A DNA stretch of 54,339 nt from Dechloromonas sp. (GTDB taxonomy: Bacteria; Pseudomonadota; Gammaproteobacteria; Burkholderiales; Rhodocyclaceae): contig JAQTXC010000015.1 in NCBI GenBank assembly GCA_028689015.1, forward strand, positions 1 through 54,339, in the 5' to 3' direction. Numbering within the stretch: the stretch's first letter is position 1; each line of letters starts with the position of its first letter. A program made the translations under genes and the position numbers. Below are positions 9,028-17,393 of the stretch, piece by piece. The notes beneath the pieces are model-generated. The model was not told where the DNA came from. It saw nothing but the letters and a program-made list of their open reading frames with translations, and ran no database searches.

Positions 9028-10482
9028 TTAGGGCTTGATCGCTTCGACGACGCTTTGGTTAAAGGCTTGCAAACCTTGCATTGCCATCCGGCTGGTATTC
9101 GGGCCGTCGAGATCGACTTCCATCTCGACGGTTCGCGATTTGTTGGCGGCGACACCGGCCAGGTTGCCGGCGATTTGCAAGGCACGAACGGCGGCGTTGT
9201 CTTGGGTATTAAAGCCACCAACGGTGCGGAAACGGGCAAAGTTGCCGGGGATGGCGATGGGTTTACTCAGGCGGACCATGCGTGTGTCGGCATGGGTATT
9301 GGCCACAATGCCGCCGGGCGGCGTCGACAGCGTCATGCCGGGGCTGGCGCCCGTGTTGGCCCCATCGGGATTGAGGATCGATGAGCCCGAGCCGGTCGTT
9401 TCCAAGGCGGCAATATGGATGGCGACGCTGAGGGCCAGTCCCTCGTATTTGTTCTTGACCCAACTGATTCGGGTGCCGATGTTGCCGGCGCCCAGACCGG
9501 CGATGCCGCGCGAATGCAGTTTCATGCCGGTCGGTGCCAGGACGAGGTATTTTCGTTCGGTGTGGCCAAGATTTTCATCGATATAGACCGGGGCTTGTGG
9601 CGTCGATGCGGCTTCGGTGGCCGGATAAACTGCGCCATTGGCCGCTGTGAAACTGGCGGCATCTTCAACGCTAATGCCGCGGGCGGCCAATTGTTCCTTG
9701 AGATTCGCCCAGGCCTGATCAGTCAGCCGTTGCAGAGCGGCGATATCCGGTTGAGCGACCTTGTATTTGATCCGCGAATTGGTGGCGCCATAGCTGGTGC
9801 CGCCGGGCATGTAACCGGCGCGGGTACGGGCAGACACTTCGCCGCCGACCTCGAACAACACCCGGAACTCACTGATGTAGAAGCGCTTGTCGGCTAGCTG
9901 CAGGTCACCGTCGAACATCGGTCGGCTGACCAACGGCACAAGGGGCTGCTGCAGGGCCGCGTTGACAGTGGCCACGGTCATCGGTTGAATTTCGCCGGCA
10001 GCCGGGCCTGTGGTCAGGGTCTTGAATTCTTCAGCGGACAAGGCCTTGCCGGCATGTGCCGGATTGTCGGCCAGGCAGCCCTTGGCGTTGGCCAGTCGGT
10101 CGAGAAACTGATCACGATCACGCGCTTCACCGGCCGCCGCTTGCGCTGCGGCATCCGGTGCCATGCGTTCTTCCACTTGCTGCTGGGCGGTAGAGCCGGC
10201 CAGTTTACCGGCCAGCCCCCCCAGCGCACCAAATAGCCCGGAGGCCTGAGTGACGACTGAACTGCCGACATTGGCCGCGGTGCCGGCGGCGGCTTTGCCC
10301 ATGCTGGGGGTGTTGGGGTCACCCGCGGCGATGGTGGTGGCCAGTTGCTGGCGCTGCTCGGTGATGGCGGTGCAATTGAGCGTTTCATCACCCGCTTTGA
10401 CAGGTGATGTGGCCCAGGCGCTGACCAGCGGCAGCAGGCCGCACAGGGGGATGAAGTGTCGCGGAAAAAGTTTCTGGGACAT
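9028..10482 (-). CDS. Unrecognised secreted protein
   Basis: 484 aa protein that I do not recognise. It begins with a Sec-type signal peptide (basic start, hydrophobic stretch to about residue 22, likely cut after SAWA). An alanine/glycine-rich zipper-like stretch follows at about 65-100 (SGLFGALGGLAGKLAGS), which could insert in or contact a membrane. A charged linker comes next. The C-terminal half is soluble-looking and ends in EMEVDLDGPNTSRMAMQGL. No metal-binding or catalytic motif is obvious. It lies alone between the nap and nif terminators, so it is probably a single-gene transcript. A periplasmic or envelope protein is the only supported statement. Confidence 0.6.
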   Translation of the reverse strand: MSQKLFPRHFIPLCGLLPLVSAWATSPVKAGDETLNCTAITEQRQQLATTIAAGDPNTPSMGKAAAGTAANVGSSVVTQASGLFGALGGLAGKLAGSTAQQQVEERMAPDAAAQAAAGEARDRDQFLDRLANAKGCLADNPAHAGKALSAEEFKTLTTGPAAGEIQPMTVATVNAALQQPLVPLVSRPMFDGDLQLADKRFYISEFRVLFEVGGEVSARTRAGYMPGGTSYGATNSRIKYKVAQPDIAALQRLTDQAWANLKEQLAARGISVEDAASFTAANGAVYPATEAASTPQAPVYIDENLGHTERKYLVLAPTGMKLHSRGIAGLGAGNIGTRISWVKNKYEGLALSVAIHIAALETTGSGSSILNPDGANTGASPGMTLSTPPGGIVANTHADTRMVRLSKPIAIPGNFARFRTVGGFNTQDNAAVRALQIAGNLAGVAANKSRTVEMEVDLDGPNTSRMAMQGLQAFNQSVVEAIKP

Positions 10483-10553
10483 GGTAGACCTCGCAGGCAG
10501 GGACAGGTGCGTTTGATTCTAAGCTGCGTACTGATCTGAAATAAAGCTGGTTT

Positions 10554-10590
10554 GCAGCAAAAAATAGGCCCCGGAACGAATTCCGGGGCC
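10554..10590 (-). terminator. Intrinsic terminator of the iscA-nifU-nifS operon
   Basis: GGCCCCGGAA-CGAA-TTCCGGGGCC is a perfect 10-bp stem with a four-base loop. Read on the minus strand it is followed by TATTTTTT, the expected U-run. It lies about 40 bp after the nifS stop. Confidence 0.85.
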
Positions 10591-10628
10591 GAATGCAGCA
10601 TGCTGCAGAGAGAGATTGATGCAAAAAC

Positions 10629-11837
10629 TCAGGCGTAGGTCGGGGCGAAAGCAGCCTCCGGGTTGCTGACCGGGGCGCCGTCTTTCCAGTAGGGCGACAA
10701 TTTGCGCAGCTGGGCGACGATGGGCGGTACTGCTTCGATCACCCGGTCGACCTCGGCTTCGGTGTTGTAGACCGACAGCGAGAAACGGATGGTGCCGTGC
10801 GCTGCGGTGTAGGGAATGCCCATGGCGCGCATGACGTGCGACGGTTCGAGCGAGCCAGAGGTGCAGGCCGAACCAGAGCTGGCGGCAATGCCCATCTTGT
10901 TGAGCAGCAACAAAATCGCTTCACCTTCAATGTATTCGAAGGCGATATTGCTGGTGTTAGGCAGGCGGTTGCTGACATCGCCAGTCGGGAAGCAGTGACT
11001 GATCTGCGCCAGGATGCCGCGCTCCAACTTGTCGCGCAGGCGCTTAACCTCGGTATTCTCGATCGCCATCTTGTTCATGGCCAATTCGCAGGCCATGCCG
11101 AGGCCGACGATGGACGCAGAATTCTCCGTCCCAGCCCGTCGACCGCGTTCCTGGTGACCACCGCGCAGCAGTGGCCGGAAGCGGCAACCGCGACGCAGGT
11201 AGAGCACGCCGATCCCCTTGGGGGCATGCAGTTTGTGGCCGGACAGCGACAGCATGTCGATCTTGGTGTTCTTCAGGTCGATGGGAATCTTGCCGACAGC
11301 CTGCACCGCATCGGTATGGAACATGATGCCCTTGGCCGAAGCGAGGGCTGCCATTTCCTCGACCGGGAAAATCGTTCCGGTCTCGTTGTTGGCCCACATC
11401 ACCGAGACGATGGCGACCCGGTCGTGCAACAGGGACTTGTATTCGTCCAGGTCGATGCGCCCCTTCTTGTCCACCTTCAATTTGTGGACGATGTAGCCTT
11501 CCTTTTCCAGCCATTCGCAGAGCGTCAGGATGGCCGGGTGCTCGACGTTGGTGGTGATGACCGTGTTGCGATCGGGTTGCGCCTTGAGTGCCGACAAGAT
11601 GGCGGTCGAGTCGGATTCGGTGCCGCAGGAGGTGAAGATGATTTCCGAATCATGCTCGGCACCAATCAACGCCTGCACCTGACTGCGCGCCTTTTTCAGC
11701 GCTTTGCCGACTTCACTGCCAAACGCATGGATCGATGACGCATTGCCAAAATGTTCGGTAAAGAAGGGCAGCATGGCCTCGACCACGGCAGCGTCGCAGC
11801 GCGTGGTGGCGTTATTGTCTAGATAGATCGGTTCCAT
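10629..11837 (-). CDS. nifS: Nitrogenase cysteine desulfurase NifS
   Basis: PLP-dependent enzyme that takes sulfur from cysteine for nitrogenase iron-sulfur cluster assembly on NifU; 402 aa. The N terminus is MEPIYLDNNATT. The PLP lysine is in LSLSGHKLHAPKG and the persulfide cysteine is in SSGSACTSGSLEPSHVM. The start at 11835-11837 follows AAAGGA; longer in-frame extensions run antisense-like through the nifU region and are not real. It is last in the iscA-nifU-nifS operon and is followed by a strong terminator. The NifS rather than IscS assignment rests on the nif context. Confidence 0.93.
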   Translation of the reverse strand: MEPIYLDNNATTRCDAAVVEAMLPFFTEHFGNASSIHAFGSEVGKALKKARSQVQALIGAEHDSEIIFTSCGTESDSTAILSALKAQPDRNTVITTNVEHPAILTLCEWLEKEGYIVHKLKVDKKGRIDLDEYKSLLHDRVAIVSVMWANNETGTIFPVEEMAALASAKGIMFHTDAVQAVGKIPIDLKNTKIDMLSLSGHKLHAPKGIGVLYLRRGCRFRPLLRGGHQERGRRAGTENSASIVGLGMACELAMNKMAIENTEVKRLRDKLERGILAQISHCFPTGDVSNRLPNTSNIAFEYIEGEAILLLLNKMGIAASSGSACTSGSLEPSHVMRAMGIPYTAAHGTIRFSLSVYNTEAEVDRVIEAVPPIVAQLRKLSPYWKDGAPVSNPEAAFAPTYA

Positions 11838-11858
11838 GGGGATTCCTTTAGCTGTTAG

Positions 11859-11907
11859 CCAGTAGGATCGAGGATCGAGTAACCCCGGCCTACTGGATCC
11901 TCGATCC
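11859..11907. repeat. Overlapping inverted repeats between nifU and nifS
   Basis: Two inverted repeat pairs overlap here: CCAGTAGG (11859-11866) with CCTACTGG (11889-11896), and GGATCGAGGAT (11865-11875) with ATCCTCGATCC (11897-11907). The left side also has tandem GATCGAG. It fills most of the 89-bp nifU-nifS spacer. The second arm is offset, so the pairs form alternative folds in the operon mRNA. It may be a processing or stability element, or a small dispersed repeat. Confidence 0.6.
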
Positions 11908-11926
11908 TGATAACTTGATCCTGAAC

Positions 11927-12823
11927 TCAGGCTTCGAGGGGCATGTGCGACGATGGCAGGACCTGCACCAGCTCGCCCAGCGCTTCGATCATCTTTTGCT
12001 GGATACCACCGAGGGTGGCCGCTTCCATCATGCAGCCGGAGCAGGCACCCTTCAGGTGCACGTAGATTTTCTTGCCCTGGACGTCGGCCAGTTCGACATC
12101 GCCGTGGTCGCGCTGCAGCATCGGGCGAACCGATTCCAGCACTTCCTGGATCTTGGCGATCTTTTCGACGATCGACAGCTTCTTGCTCGGCGGCTTGGGC
12201 GCTTCCGGCGTGGCCGGGCAAGCGGGCGGCGGCGAGACTTCGCCGGGGCCGGCACGTTCGGCCATGACCTTGGCCAGGATTTCCTCGATGCCTTCGTGAC
12301 ACGCGGCGCAGCCACCGCCGGCCTTGGTGTAGAAGGTGACTTGTTCAACCGTGTTCAGGTTGTTGGCCTTGACCACATCCTCGATCATCACGGCGTCGAT
12401 GGCGAAACACTTGCAGATCAGGGCGCCTTCTTCGTGGTCATCGGACCACTCTTCGCCGCGGTAGTTGGCAATGGCGGCTTGCAGGGCTTCGCGACCCATG
12501 ACCGAGCAGTGCATTTTTTCCGGTGGCAGGCCATCGAGGAAATCGGCGATGTCCTGGTTGGAGACTTTCAGTGCTTCATCCAGCGTCATGCCCTTGACCA
12601 TTTCGGTCAGCGCCGACGACGAGGCAATGGCCGAGCCGCAGCCAAAGGTCTGGAAGTGCGCATCGAGGATTACTTCCGTGTCTGGCTCGACCTTGAGCAT
12701 CAGGCGCAGCGCATCGCCGCACTGGATCGAGCCGACGTCGCCAATGCCGTTGGCTTCTTCCAGCGGGCCGGAATTACGCGGGTTGAAGAAGTGTTCGCGA
12801 ACCTTGTCAGAATATTCCCACAT
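11927..12823 (-). CDS. nifU: Nitrogenase iron-sulfur scaffold NifU
   Basis: Modular scaffold of 298 aa that assembles clusters for nitrogenase with NifS. An IscU-like N-terminal domain has the three expected cysteines ([23 protein letters not shown]). The central permanent [2Fe-2S] domain shows ICKCF and [11 protein letters not shown] proline-rich linker leads to a C-terminal Nfu domain with [13 protein letters not shown]. The ATG at 12821-12823 begins [15 protein letters not shown], the family N terminus; upstream in-frame sequence crosses iscA. The gene is 11 bp after iscA. All three modules are intact. Confidence 0.95.
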   Translation of the reverse strand: MWEYSDKVREHFFNPRNSGPLEEANGIGDVGSIQCGDALRLMLKVEPDTEVILDAHFQTFGCGSAIASSSALTEMVKGMTLDEALKVSNQDIADFLDGLPPEKMHCSVMGREALQAAIANYRGEEWSDDHEEGALICKCFAIDAVMIEDVVKANNLNTVEQVTFYTKAGGGCAACHEGIEEILAKVMAERAGPGEVSPPPACPATPEAPKPPSKKLSIVEKIAKIQEVLESVRPMLQRDHGDVELADVQGKKIYVHLKGACSGCMMEAATLGGIQQKMIEALGELVQVLPSSHMPLEA

Positions 12824-12834
12824 GATTGATTCCC

Positions 12835-13158
12835 TCAGACCGAAAACGACGAGCCGCAGGAGCACTGGGCGCTGGCGTTCGGGTTGTCGAATTTGAAACC
12901 GGTGTGGGTCAGGGTGTCGATGAAATCGACGGTGACGTTGTCGATCATCGGCATGGTCATCGGGTCGACCAGCAACTTGACGCCGTCGACTTCGATTTCC
13001 CAATCATCTTCAGCCTTGTCGGCTTCCAGTTTCATGCCGTATTGCAGGCCGGAGCAGCCACCGCCCGAGATCATCAGGCGCAGGCCGGCAACCGGCGTTT
13101 CGGAACCACGGATAAAGCGTTGAACGGCTTTGACGGCGGCGGGGGTCAGATTGATCAT
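12835..13158 (-). CDS. iscA: Nif-associated A-type iron-sulfur carrier IscA
   Basis: HesB/IscA family protein of 107 aa (the nif-linked version often called iscAnif). The three conserved cysteines are in [11 protein letters not shown] and near the C terminus in QCSCGSSF. It carries or delivers Fe-S clusters. It is first in the iscA-nifU-nifS operon, directly behind a textbook sigma-54 promoter and a NifA site. A GGGAGA ribosome site precedes the ATG. Confidence 0.92.
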   Translation of the reverse strand: MINLTPAAVKAVQRFIRGSETPVAGLRLMISGGGCSGLQYGMKLEADKAEDDWEIEVDGVKLLVDPMTMPMIDNVTVDFIDTLTHTGFKFDNPNASAQCSCGSSFSV

Positions 13159-13190
13159 GGCGGTTCTCCCAGTTTGGATGGTGGAACCAT

Positions 13191-13206
13191 TGCAAGCCGC
13201 GTGCCA
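13191..13206 (-). promoter_or_regulatory. Sigma-54 (-24/-12) promoter of iscA-nifU-nifS
   Basis: On the minus strand the sequence reads TGGCACGCGGCTTGCA, matching the sigma-54 consensus TGGCAC-N5-TTGCW at every defined position. The -12 element lies about 33 bp upstream of the iscA start. With the NifA-type site at 13263-13278 this is a complete nif promoter. Confidence 0.92.
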
Positions 13207-13262
13207 TGCGGTTGTCTTGCTTTAAATAACTGAATTTATTGGGTTGTTGTACGGAGCGGCCT

Positions 13263-13278
13263 TGTCGTGTTTCTAACA
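13263..13278. promoter_or_regulatory. NifA upstream activator site of iscA-nifU-nifS
   Basis: TGT-N10-ACA (TGTCGTGTTTCTAACA), the NifA enhancer consensus. It lies about 60-85 bp upstream of the -24/-12 element, a usual distance. It ends one base before the stop of the preceding gene. Confidence 0.82.
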
Positions 13279-13279
13279 A

Positions 13280-13696
13280 TCAACCCAGAACGTGCTCATA
13301 GGCCCGACGTAACAGGTTGCGTTCGACGTCGCTGAGCGAGCGGGCTTCGGTCAGCGCGATGAAGCGGGCCTGCTGACGCTCGGCGACGACGAAGGGCGGG
13401 TCGATATCGGTGAAGGCGGCGAGTAGGACAGGAATATCCCCGGCCGGGGTGTCGACCCAGGCCGCGAAATCTACTAGGGCTTCGATCGCCGCTTCAGGCA
13501 AGCCCAGCCGCGTTTCTGCCTCGCGCACCAGGGCGGTCGGGTGGATGTGCACGGTTGGCGAGTAGTCTTCGTCGCGCAGGGCTGCCATCGCCGGCAGCGG
13601 CGAGAAGGCCAGGATGCCGTCGGCGAAGCAGAGAAAGCGGAGGCGACCGCTGGACTTCTGTTTGTGCAACAGAATAAGGCGCGGGGCAGGGGGCAT
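13280..13696 (-). CDS. Unrecognised nif-operon protein, last gene of nifN operon
   Basis: 138 aa protein I do not recognise. The N-terminal third is beta-strand-like (RLILLHKQKSSGRLRFLCFADGIL). The rest is acidic and helical, with a conserved-looking PFVVAERQQARFIALTEARSL and a C-terminal helix ending YEHVLG. There are no cysteines suited to a cluster and no signal peptide. It starts 3 bp after the previous small gene in what appears to be the NifA-driven nifN operon. A nitrogenase accessory role is inferred only from position. Confidence 0.65.
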   Translation of the reverse strand: MPPAPRLILLHKQKSSGRLRFLCFADGILAFSPLPAMAALRDEDYSPTVHIHPTALVREAETRLGLPEAAIEALVDFAAWVDTPAGDIPVLLAAFTDIDPPFVVAERQQARFIALTEARSLSDVERNLLRRAYEHVLG

Positions 13697-13699
13697 GAC

Positions 13700-14044
13700 T
13701 TAGCTCATGAATTCGGCCAGCACGGCCTCGCCACGCAATTTTTGCGGTCGACCCCAGATTTGTACCGAATCGACATACTTGTTGGTCAGGTCGGGATGGG
13801 GCAGCAGCACCTGGTATTCGGCAAAAATTCGACCATCGGGAAAAAAGGTGGCCTTGCCAAAGCGCGCCTGGCCGCGCCAATAGGCGACGATACTGATTTC
13901 CTGTGAAAAGGGATCGGTCGCTTCCTCGAAGCTTGCCTCGCTCCAGATCGGCTCCAGGCCGATCGACAGACCCAGTTTTTCCACCTGGCCGCGCAGGGCG
14001 GCACAGACTGCTTCGCCGTGCGCGGGGTCGGGGGGACGTTGCAT
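13700..14044 (-). CDS. Unrecognised nif-operon protein downstream of fdxB
   Basis: 114 aa cytoplasmic protein I do not recognise. A short amphipathic helical N terminus is followed by a beta-rich segment (EISIVAYWRGQARFGKATFFPDGRIFAEYQVLLPHP) and the tail VQIWGRPQKLRGEAVLAEFMS. It has one cysteine, no obvious metal site and no membrane segment. The start lies 2 bp after the fdxB stop. Its fixed place in the nifN operon suggests a nitrogenase-related task, but nothing in the sequence states which. Confidence 0.65.
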   Translation of the reverse strand: MQRPPDPAHGEAVCAALRGQVEKLGLSIGLEPIWSEASFEEATDPFSQEISIVAYWRGQARFGKATFFPDGRIFAEYQVLLPHPDLTNKYVDSVQIWGRPQKLRGEAVLAEFMS

Positions 14045-14046
14045 GC

Positions 14047-14316
14047 TCAGGCCGGGGCGTAGGTGTAGCAGTCTTTGGGGCAGACGCGTCCGCAGGAGCC
14101 GCAGCCGATGCAGTCGAGCGGATTGGCCAGCGACATGACCATCATGTTGTCGTCCTCATCGTCATTGTCATCGTCCAGTTCGCGTTCGACCAGGTCGAGT
14201 ACGTTGCGTGGGCAGACCTTGTAGCAACGGCCACAGCCAATGCATTTGGCTTGGTCGAGTTCGACCGCGAATTGGGGCGTCCATTCGGTGCCGCCCTTGG
14301 TCAGTCCGGTAATCAT
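14047..14316 (-). CDS. fdxB: Nif-specific ferredoxin III (FdxB type)
   Basis: 89 aa two-cluster ferredoxin, likely an electron donor in nitrogenase function or cofactor assembly. The motifs CIGCGRCYKVCP and CIGCGSCGRVCP bind two [4Fe-4S] centres. They are separated by an unusually acidic spacer (ELDDDNDDEDDN). The real start MITGLTKGG at 14316 overlaps the preceding gene's stop by 4 bp; a longer frame is read-through. Place and length match the nif-specific ferredoxin III family. Confidence 0.9.
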   Translation of the reverse strand: MITGLTKGGTEWTPQFAVELDQAKCIGCGRCYKVCPRNVLDLVERELDDDNDDEDDNMMVMSLANPLDCIGCGSCGRVCPKDCYTYAPA

Positions 14317-14531
14317 GCGGGTTGTCCTTTCTGAGCAGCCTGCAGGCGGGCGTGGGCTACGGCCCAAGTCTGGCAGGCATCATAGGTGGATTGGGCGATG
14401 CCCGGAATCTCCTGGTAAGCCGCTGGCAGGCGGTCTTCCACGAGGTCGTGCATCTGGGAGGCCCATTCGGAAGCGATGCGTTTGAGTTTTTTCACTTCCT
14501 TGTCGAGGGCGGCGATTTCTTCGTCAGACAT
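14313..14531 (-). CDS. DUF683 (CCE_0567-type) nif-associated small protein
   Basis: 72 aa all-helical protein, MSDEEIAALDKEVKKLKRIASEW onward, of the DUF683 family that almost always lies next to nifX and the DUF269 gene. The first part is heptad-like and could form a coiled coil. The start at 14531 follows GGGAGGC with good spacing. It sits between the DUF269 gene and fdxB, overlapping fdxB by 4 bp. Function is not established; nif association is well known. Confidence 0.85.
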   Translation of the reverse strand: MSDEEIAALDKEVKKLKRIASEWASQMHDLVEDRLPAAYQEIPGIAQSTYDACQTWAVAHARLQAAQKGQPA

Positions 14532-14547
14532 GTTGCCTCCCGGGGGC

Positions 14548-15009
14548 TTAAAGACCGGCGACAGCCGGGTGCTGGCCGATGCGTTCGAGAGCCACACCGA
14601 GCAACTTGTCGGCCTCATCCTTCATTTTTGACAGGCTGGGAAAGCCGAAACGGTGGACATCGCGCAGCGTTTTGTCGACAACGACCAATTTGCCGACGGT
14701 AATCAGGGCGCGGCCAAAGCCTTCATGCGTCAGGTGGATGAGTGGCACGGCGAGCAACTTGCACTCCTTCTCGATCAGCACGGCAATGGCGTTATAGAAC
14801 GCCTTGACGCGGGCGATGGTGATGTCGTCCGGGTCGCCGATCAGCGGAATCTCGGCCTTGCGCTCCTTGGTCATGATGAAGGGATCGAGCACCTGTTCGG
14901 TGGTCCAGCCGGCGTAGGTGCCATAGGTGTCGAGGGCGCGCATCTGGCGCGACATTTCCTTGATGAAATCGGTGCCGAGAATCGGATCGGTGGCGACGGC
15001 GTCGGTCAT
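14548..15009 (-). CDS. NifX-associated DUF269 protein
   Basis: 153 aa cytoplasmic protein of the DUF269 / NifX-associated family. Recognisable segments are FIKEMSRQMRALDTYGTYAGW near the N terminus and LIHLTHEGFGRALITVGKLVVVDKTLRDVHRFGF in the middle. It has no transmembrane segment. A GGAG ribosome site precedes the ATG. Its family is confined to nif clusters and is thought to help FeMo-cofactor handling; the exact role is unknown. It lies 4 bp after rseC in the nifN operon. Confidence 0.9.
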   Translation of the reverse strand: MTDAVATDPILGTDFIKEMSRQMRALDTYGTYAGWTTEQVLDPFIMTKERKAEIPLIGDPDDITIARVKAFYNAIAVLIEKECKLLAVPLIHLTHEGFGRALITVGKLVVVDKTLRDVHRFGFPSLSKMKDEADKLLGVALERIGQHPAVAGL

Positions 15010-15013
15010 GGTC

Positions 15014-15475
15014 TTACTCCTGATGGGAAAGTTGGGAAGTCGGGGCCAGTGGGGCTGTGGTCAGCAATTGCGGGGCGGGCATCAAACCGGGCAGGTGGCT
15101 GATGGCCAGTCGGGCGATGACCAGGGCCGCCAGAAAACCAATGATGGCGCCCAGGGCCGTACCGCCATCGCTGCCTTGCAGCGAAGAACCCAGAGCCGCG
15201 CCGAGCAGCATGGCCAGGGCTGGAAACAGGTAGCCCAACAGGGCAGAGAGGGTCAGCTTGCTGGCCGGCAAGCCAATGCGGACCGCATCGCCGGCTTGTA
15301 GTCCTGCTGGGGCGGGCACGGTGATCAGGGTGGCTGCACGCCCTTCGGCCAACTGACCGATGCTGCAATGACTGCCGTGGCCGCAGCTGCCGCAGCTGCT
15401 GGTTTCCATGGCAATGGTCGCCCGGCCATTCATCACCTGATGCACGATGCCGCGATGTTCGATCATGCCGTTCAT
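15014..15475 (-). CDS. rseC: RseC/MucC-family membrane protein in the nif operon
   Basis: About 153 aa. The cytoplasmic N-terminal part has the cysteine cluster CGSCGHGSHC, followed by two transmembrane segments (about 90-110 and 115-135). RseC family members belong to the SoxR-reducing or Rnf-linked membrane systems. Of four ATGs near the start (15481, 15478, 15475 and the codon before IEHRG) the third is chosen because it lies 7 nt after GGAGG. Its place between nifX and the DUF269 gene suggests a redox role for nitrogenase maturation or for an Rnf complex elsewhere; that is inference. Confidence 0.8.
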   Translation of the reverse strand: MNGMIEHRGIVHQVMNGRATIAMETSSCGSCGHGSHCSIGQLAEGRAATLITVPAPAGLQAGDAVRIGLPASKLTLSALLGYLFPALAMLLGAALGSSLQGSDGGTALGAIIGFLAALVIARLAISHLPGLMPAPQLLTTAPLAPTSQLSHQE

Positions 15476-15477
15476 CA

Positions 15478-15957
15478 TCATCCCTCCCAGCCTTCGGCTT
15501 CCATGTTTGAAAAACGGTCGGCAGCCTGTGCCTTTTCCTGGGCGGCCAGGGCGCGGTCGATCCAGGTCACGCCGCCTTCGCGCATGGCGCGTGACACTTC
15601 TCCCAGCAAGGCGTCGATTTCATCCACCGTGTCGACACGGATCGGCTGGATGCCCTGGGCGAGCAGTTTCTTGATTGCCGAGGCGCCGATGGCCATGACA
15701 TAGACTGCGGCACAGCCGGCCAGGAACTCAACTTTGGCGCTTAGCTTGTCTTCGTTGCCATCCATCGCTTCTTCGGCAAACTCGGCCACGCCGACCAGCG
15801 TCGCCTTGTCCGGCGTCACTTCGTAAATCGAGAAGCCTTCGGCGGCGCCAAAGTGCTGGTTGACCCGGCTGCGGTCGGTGGAGGCGAAAGCGACCTTGAT
15901 CATGGCGGCCGGCGCCTGCTTAATGGACCAGACCAGTTGCAGGCGACGTGATGACAT
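15478..15957 (-). CDS. nifX: FeMo-cofactor carrier NifX
   Basis: 159 aa protein of the NifX/NafY/dinitrogenase cofactor-binding family. It binds NifB-co or a FeMo-co precursor during assembly on NifEN. The core is [20 protein letters not shown] and [20 protein letters not shown], as in NifX. The start at 15957 gives a normal N terminus ([11 protein letters not shown]) and overlaps the nifN end by 38 bp. An internal ATG at 15903 (MIKVAF) is an alternative. Neither has a strong Shine-Dalgarno sequence, consistent with coupling to nifN. Confidence 0.92.
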   Translation of the reverse strand: MSSRRLQLVWSIKQAPAAMIKVAFASTDRSRVNQHFGAAEGFSIYEVTPDKATLVGVAEFAEEAMDGNEDKLSAKVEFLAGCAAVYVMAIGASAIKKLLAQGIQPIRVDTVDEIDALLGEVSRAMREGGVTWIDRALAAQEKAQAADRFSNMEAEGWEG

Positions 15958-17323
15958 GGGGGTGCTGCTGGGGGTCGCGGTCGTCGGACCAGTACAGGGA
16001 TCGATAGGGTGCGAGTTCATGGTGTTGTCCCAACATCAGATTGGCGAGATCGAATAGGGCTTGCCGCGAGCCGCGGTAGCCCACCCAGGGGCGGGCATAG
16101 CCGCCGACGTGGTCGTATTGCGGAAAACCGGCCCGGAGCAGGGGCAATTCGAGGCGGCGGGCGGTGTCGACCGCGTGCGAATTGGCCATGACCAGTTGCG
16201 CTCCCTGGGCCCGGGCCTGTTTTTCCATGTCTTCCAGGTCGCCGACGATGACGGTCGGGATCGGCAGGGTCGTCAGACTGTCATGCTTGTGCGGACTGAC
16301 GGCGGCGGCGATCTCGGCGCCCATGCCGGTCAGGAAGCGAACTTGCATGCCGAGCAGGTCGGGGTCGGCAGCCAGCGCGAGGCGGGCAAAGCCAATCATG
16401 AAATGGCAGTCGACCATCGCATCCTGCAACTGGGCGCGCTGGCGTTCGATTTTCTCCGGCACCGGTTTGCCGGAAATGTCAGCCAGGGCCTGGGTGAAGG
16501 CATCGCAATCGTCCAGCCCCATCAGCCCGGCAAAGCGGTAGTCGGGCACCGCGCTGCGCCGGCGCAGCAGGTCGGCTGCCTTGTAAAGCGAGGGGCCGAT
16601 GACCAGGGTCGCGGTCGACTCGCCCATGATCTCGATTTCCGAGCGCGGCGTGCCGCCGAGGGTCAGTGACGAGGTTTCAGCCTCGACCAGATGGCCATCG
16701 AGCGAATCGCCGATGTCCGGGACGACGATGGGGCGCAGGCCGAAGGCTTCAACCCAGTCCTTGATCGTTTCGATATCGCCCGGCGTCAGCATGGCCGAGG
16801 CCAGTATATTGACCTGCTTGGGCCGTTTTCCGACGCTCTGACTCTCCGGCACCAGCGTTTCGATCAGCGCTTCGATGGCCAGCGCGTAGCCGCTTTCCAG
16901 ACAGCCGACGTAGTCCGGGGTGTTGACCGGCACAACGGCAACATGGGCGAATTCGGGATGGGCGGTGCGAAAATTCTTGACCGCCCGCTGGATGTCGGTG
17001 CCCTGGGTTTCAGAGAGTCCGGTGGTGACCAGGCCGATGATGTCCGGTGTGCTTTTGTCCGATAGGGTACGCAGAGCTTCAACGATATTGTCGTCGGCGC
17101 CCATGATGGTCGACACTTGGTCCATCGCTGTCGTCTGCAGCGGAATCGGCTCGCGGAAGTGACGGACGAAAAAGACCTTGCCGAACGCAGTGCAACCTTG
17201 CGAACCATGCATCAGCGGCAGGCTGCGTGCCAGGCCGAGAAAGGCGAGCGAGGCGCCGATCGGCTGACTGACCTTCAGCGGATTGACCGCCAGGGCCTTC
17301 TTGGATTGAATGATTTCGGCCAT
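15920..17323 (-). CDS. nifN: Nitrogenase cofactor scaffold subunit NifN
   Basis: Beta-like subunit of the NifEN scaffold on which FeMo-cofactor is finished; 467 aa. The N terminus ([22 protein letters not shown]) and [32 protein letters not shown] are typical of NifN, and the cluster-ligand cysteine of GSQGC is present. Unusually, nifE is not adjacent: the upstream genes are menC and menB. The gene has its own NifA/sigma-54 promoter and leads an eight-gene operon. Confidence 0.95.
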   Translation of the reverse strand: MAEIIQSKKALAVNPLKVSQPIGASLAFLGLARSLPLMHGSQGCTAFGKVFFVRHFREPIPLQTTAMDQVSTIMGADDNIVEALRTLSDKSTPDIIGLVTTGLSETQGTDIQRAVKNFRTAHPEFAHVAVVPVNTPDYVGCLESGYALAIEALIETLVPESQSVGKRPKQVNILASAMLTPGDIETIKDWVEAFGLRPIVVPDIGDSLDGHLVEAETSSLTLGGTPRSEIEIMGESTATLVIGPSLYKAADLLRRRSAVPDYRFAGLMGLDDCDAFTQALADISGKPVPEKIERQRAQLQDAMVDCHFMIGFARLALAADPDLLGMQVRFLTGMGAEIAAAVSPHKHDSLTTLPIPTVIVGDLEDMEKQARAQGAQLVMANSHAVDTARRLELPLLRAGFPQYDHVGGYARPWVGYRGSRQALFDLANLMLGQHHELAPYRSLYWSDDRDPQQHPHVITSPATGLVH

Positions 17324-17358
17324 TTTGCTCGGCTTGGAAAGGGTGACGTCTTTCCATT

Positions 17359-17374
17359 AGCAAGGAGCGAGCCA
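17359..17374 (-). promoter_or_regulatory. Sigma-54 (-24/-12) promoter of nifN operon
   Basis: On the minus strand this reads TGGCTCGCTCCTTGCT, matching TGGCAC-N5-TTGCW with one change in the -24 box; the invariant GG and GC are kept. The -12 element is about 36 bp upstream of the nifN start. Confidence 0.85.
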
Positions 17375-17393
17375 AATAAAAATTTCTTTTAAT

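Noticed and set aside
11838-12302. 155-codon N-terminal extension of nifS
   Set aside because: It runs through nifU in another frame; the ATG at 11837 gives the normal NifS N terminus and has a ribosome site.
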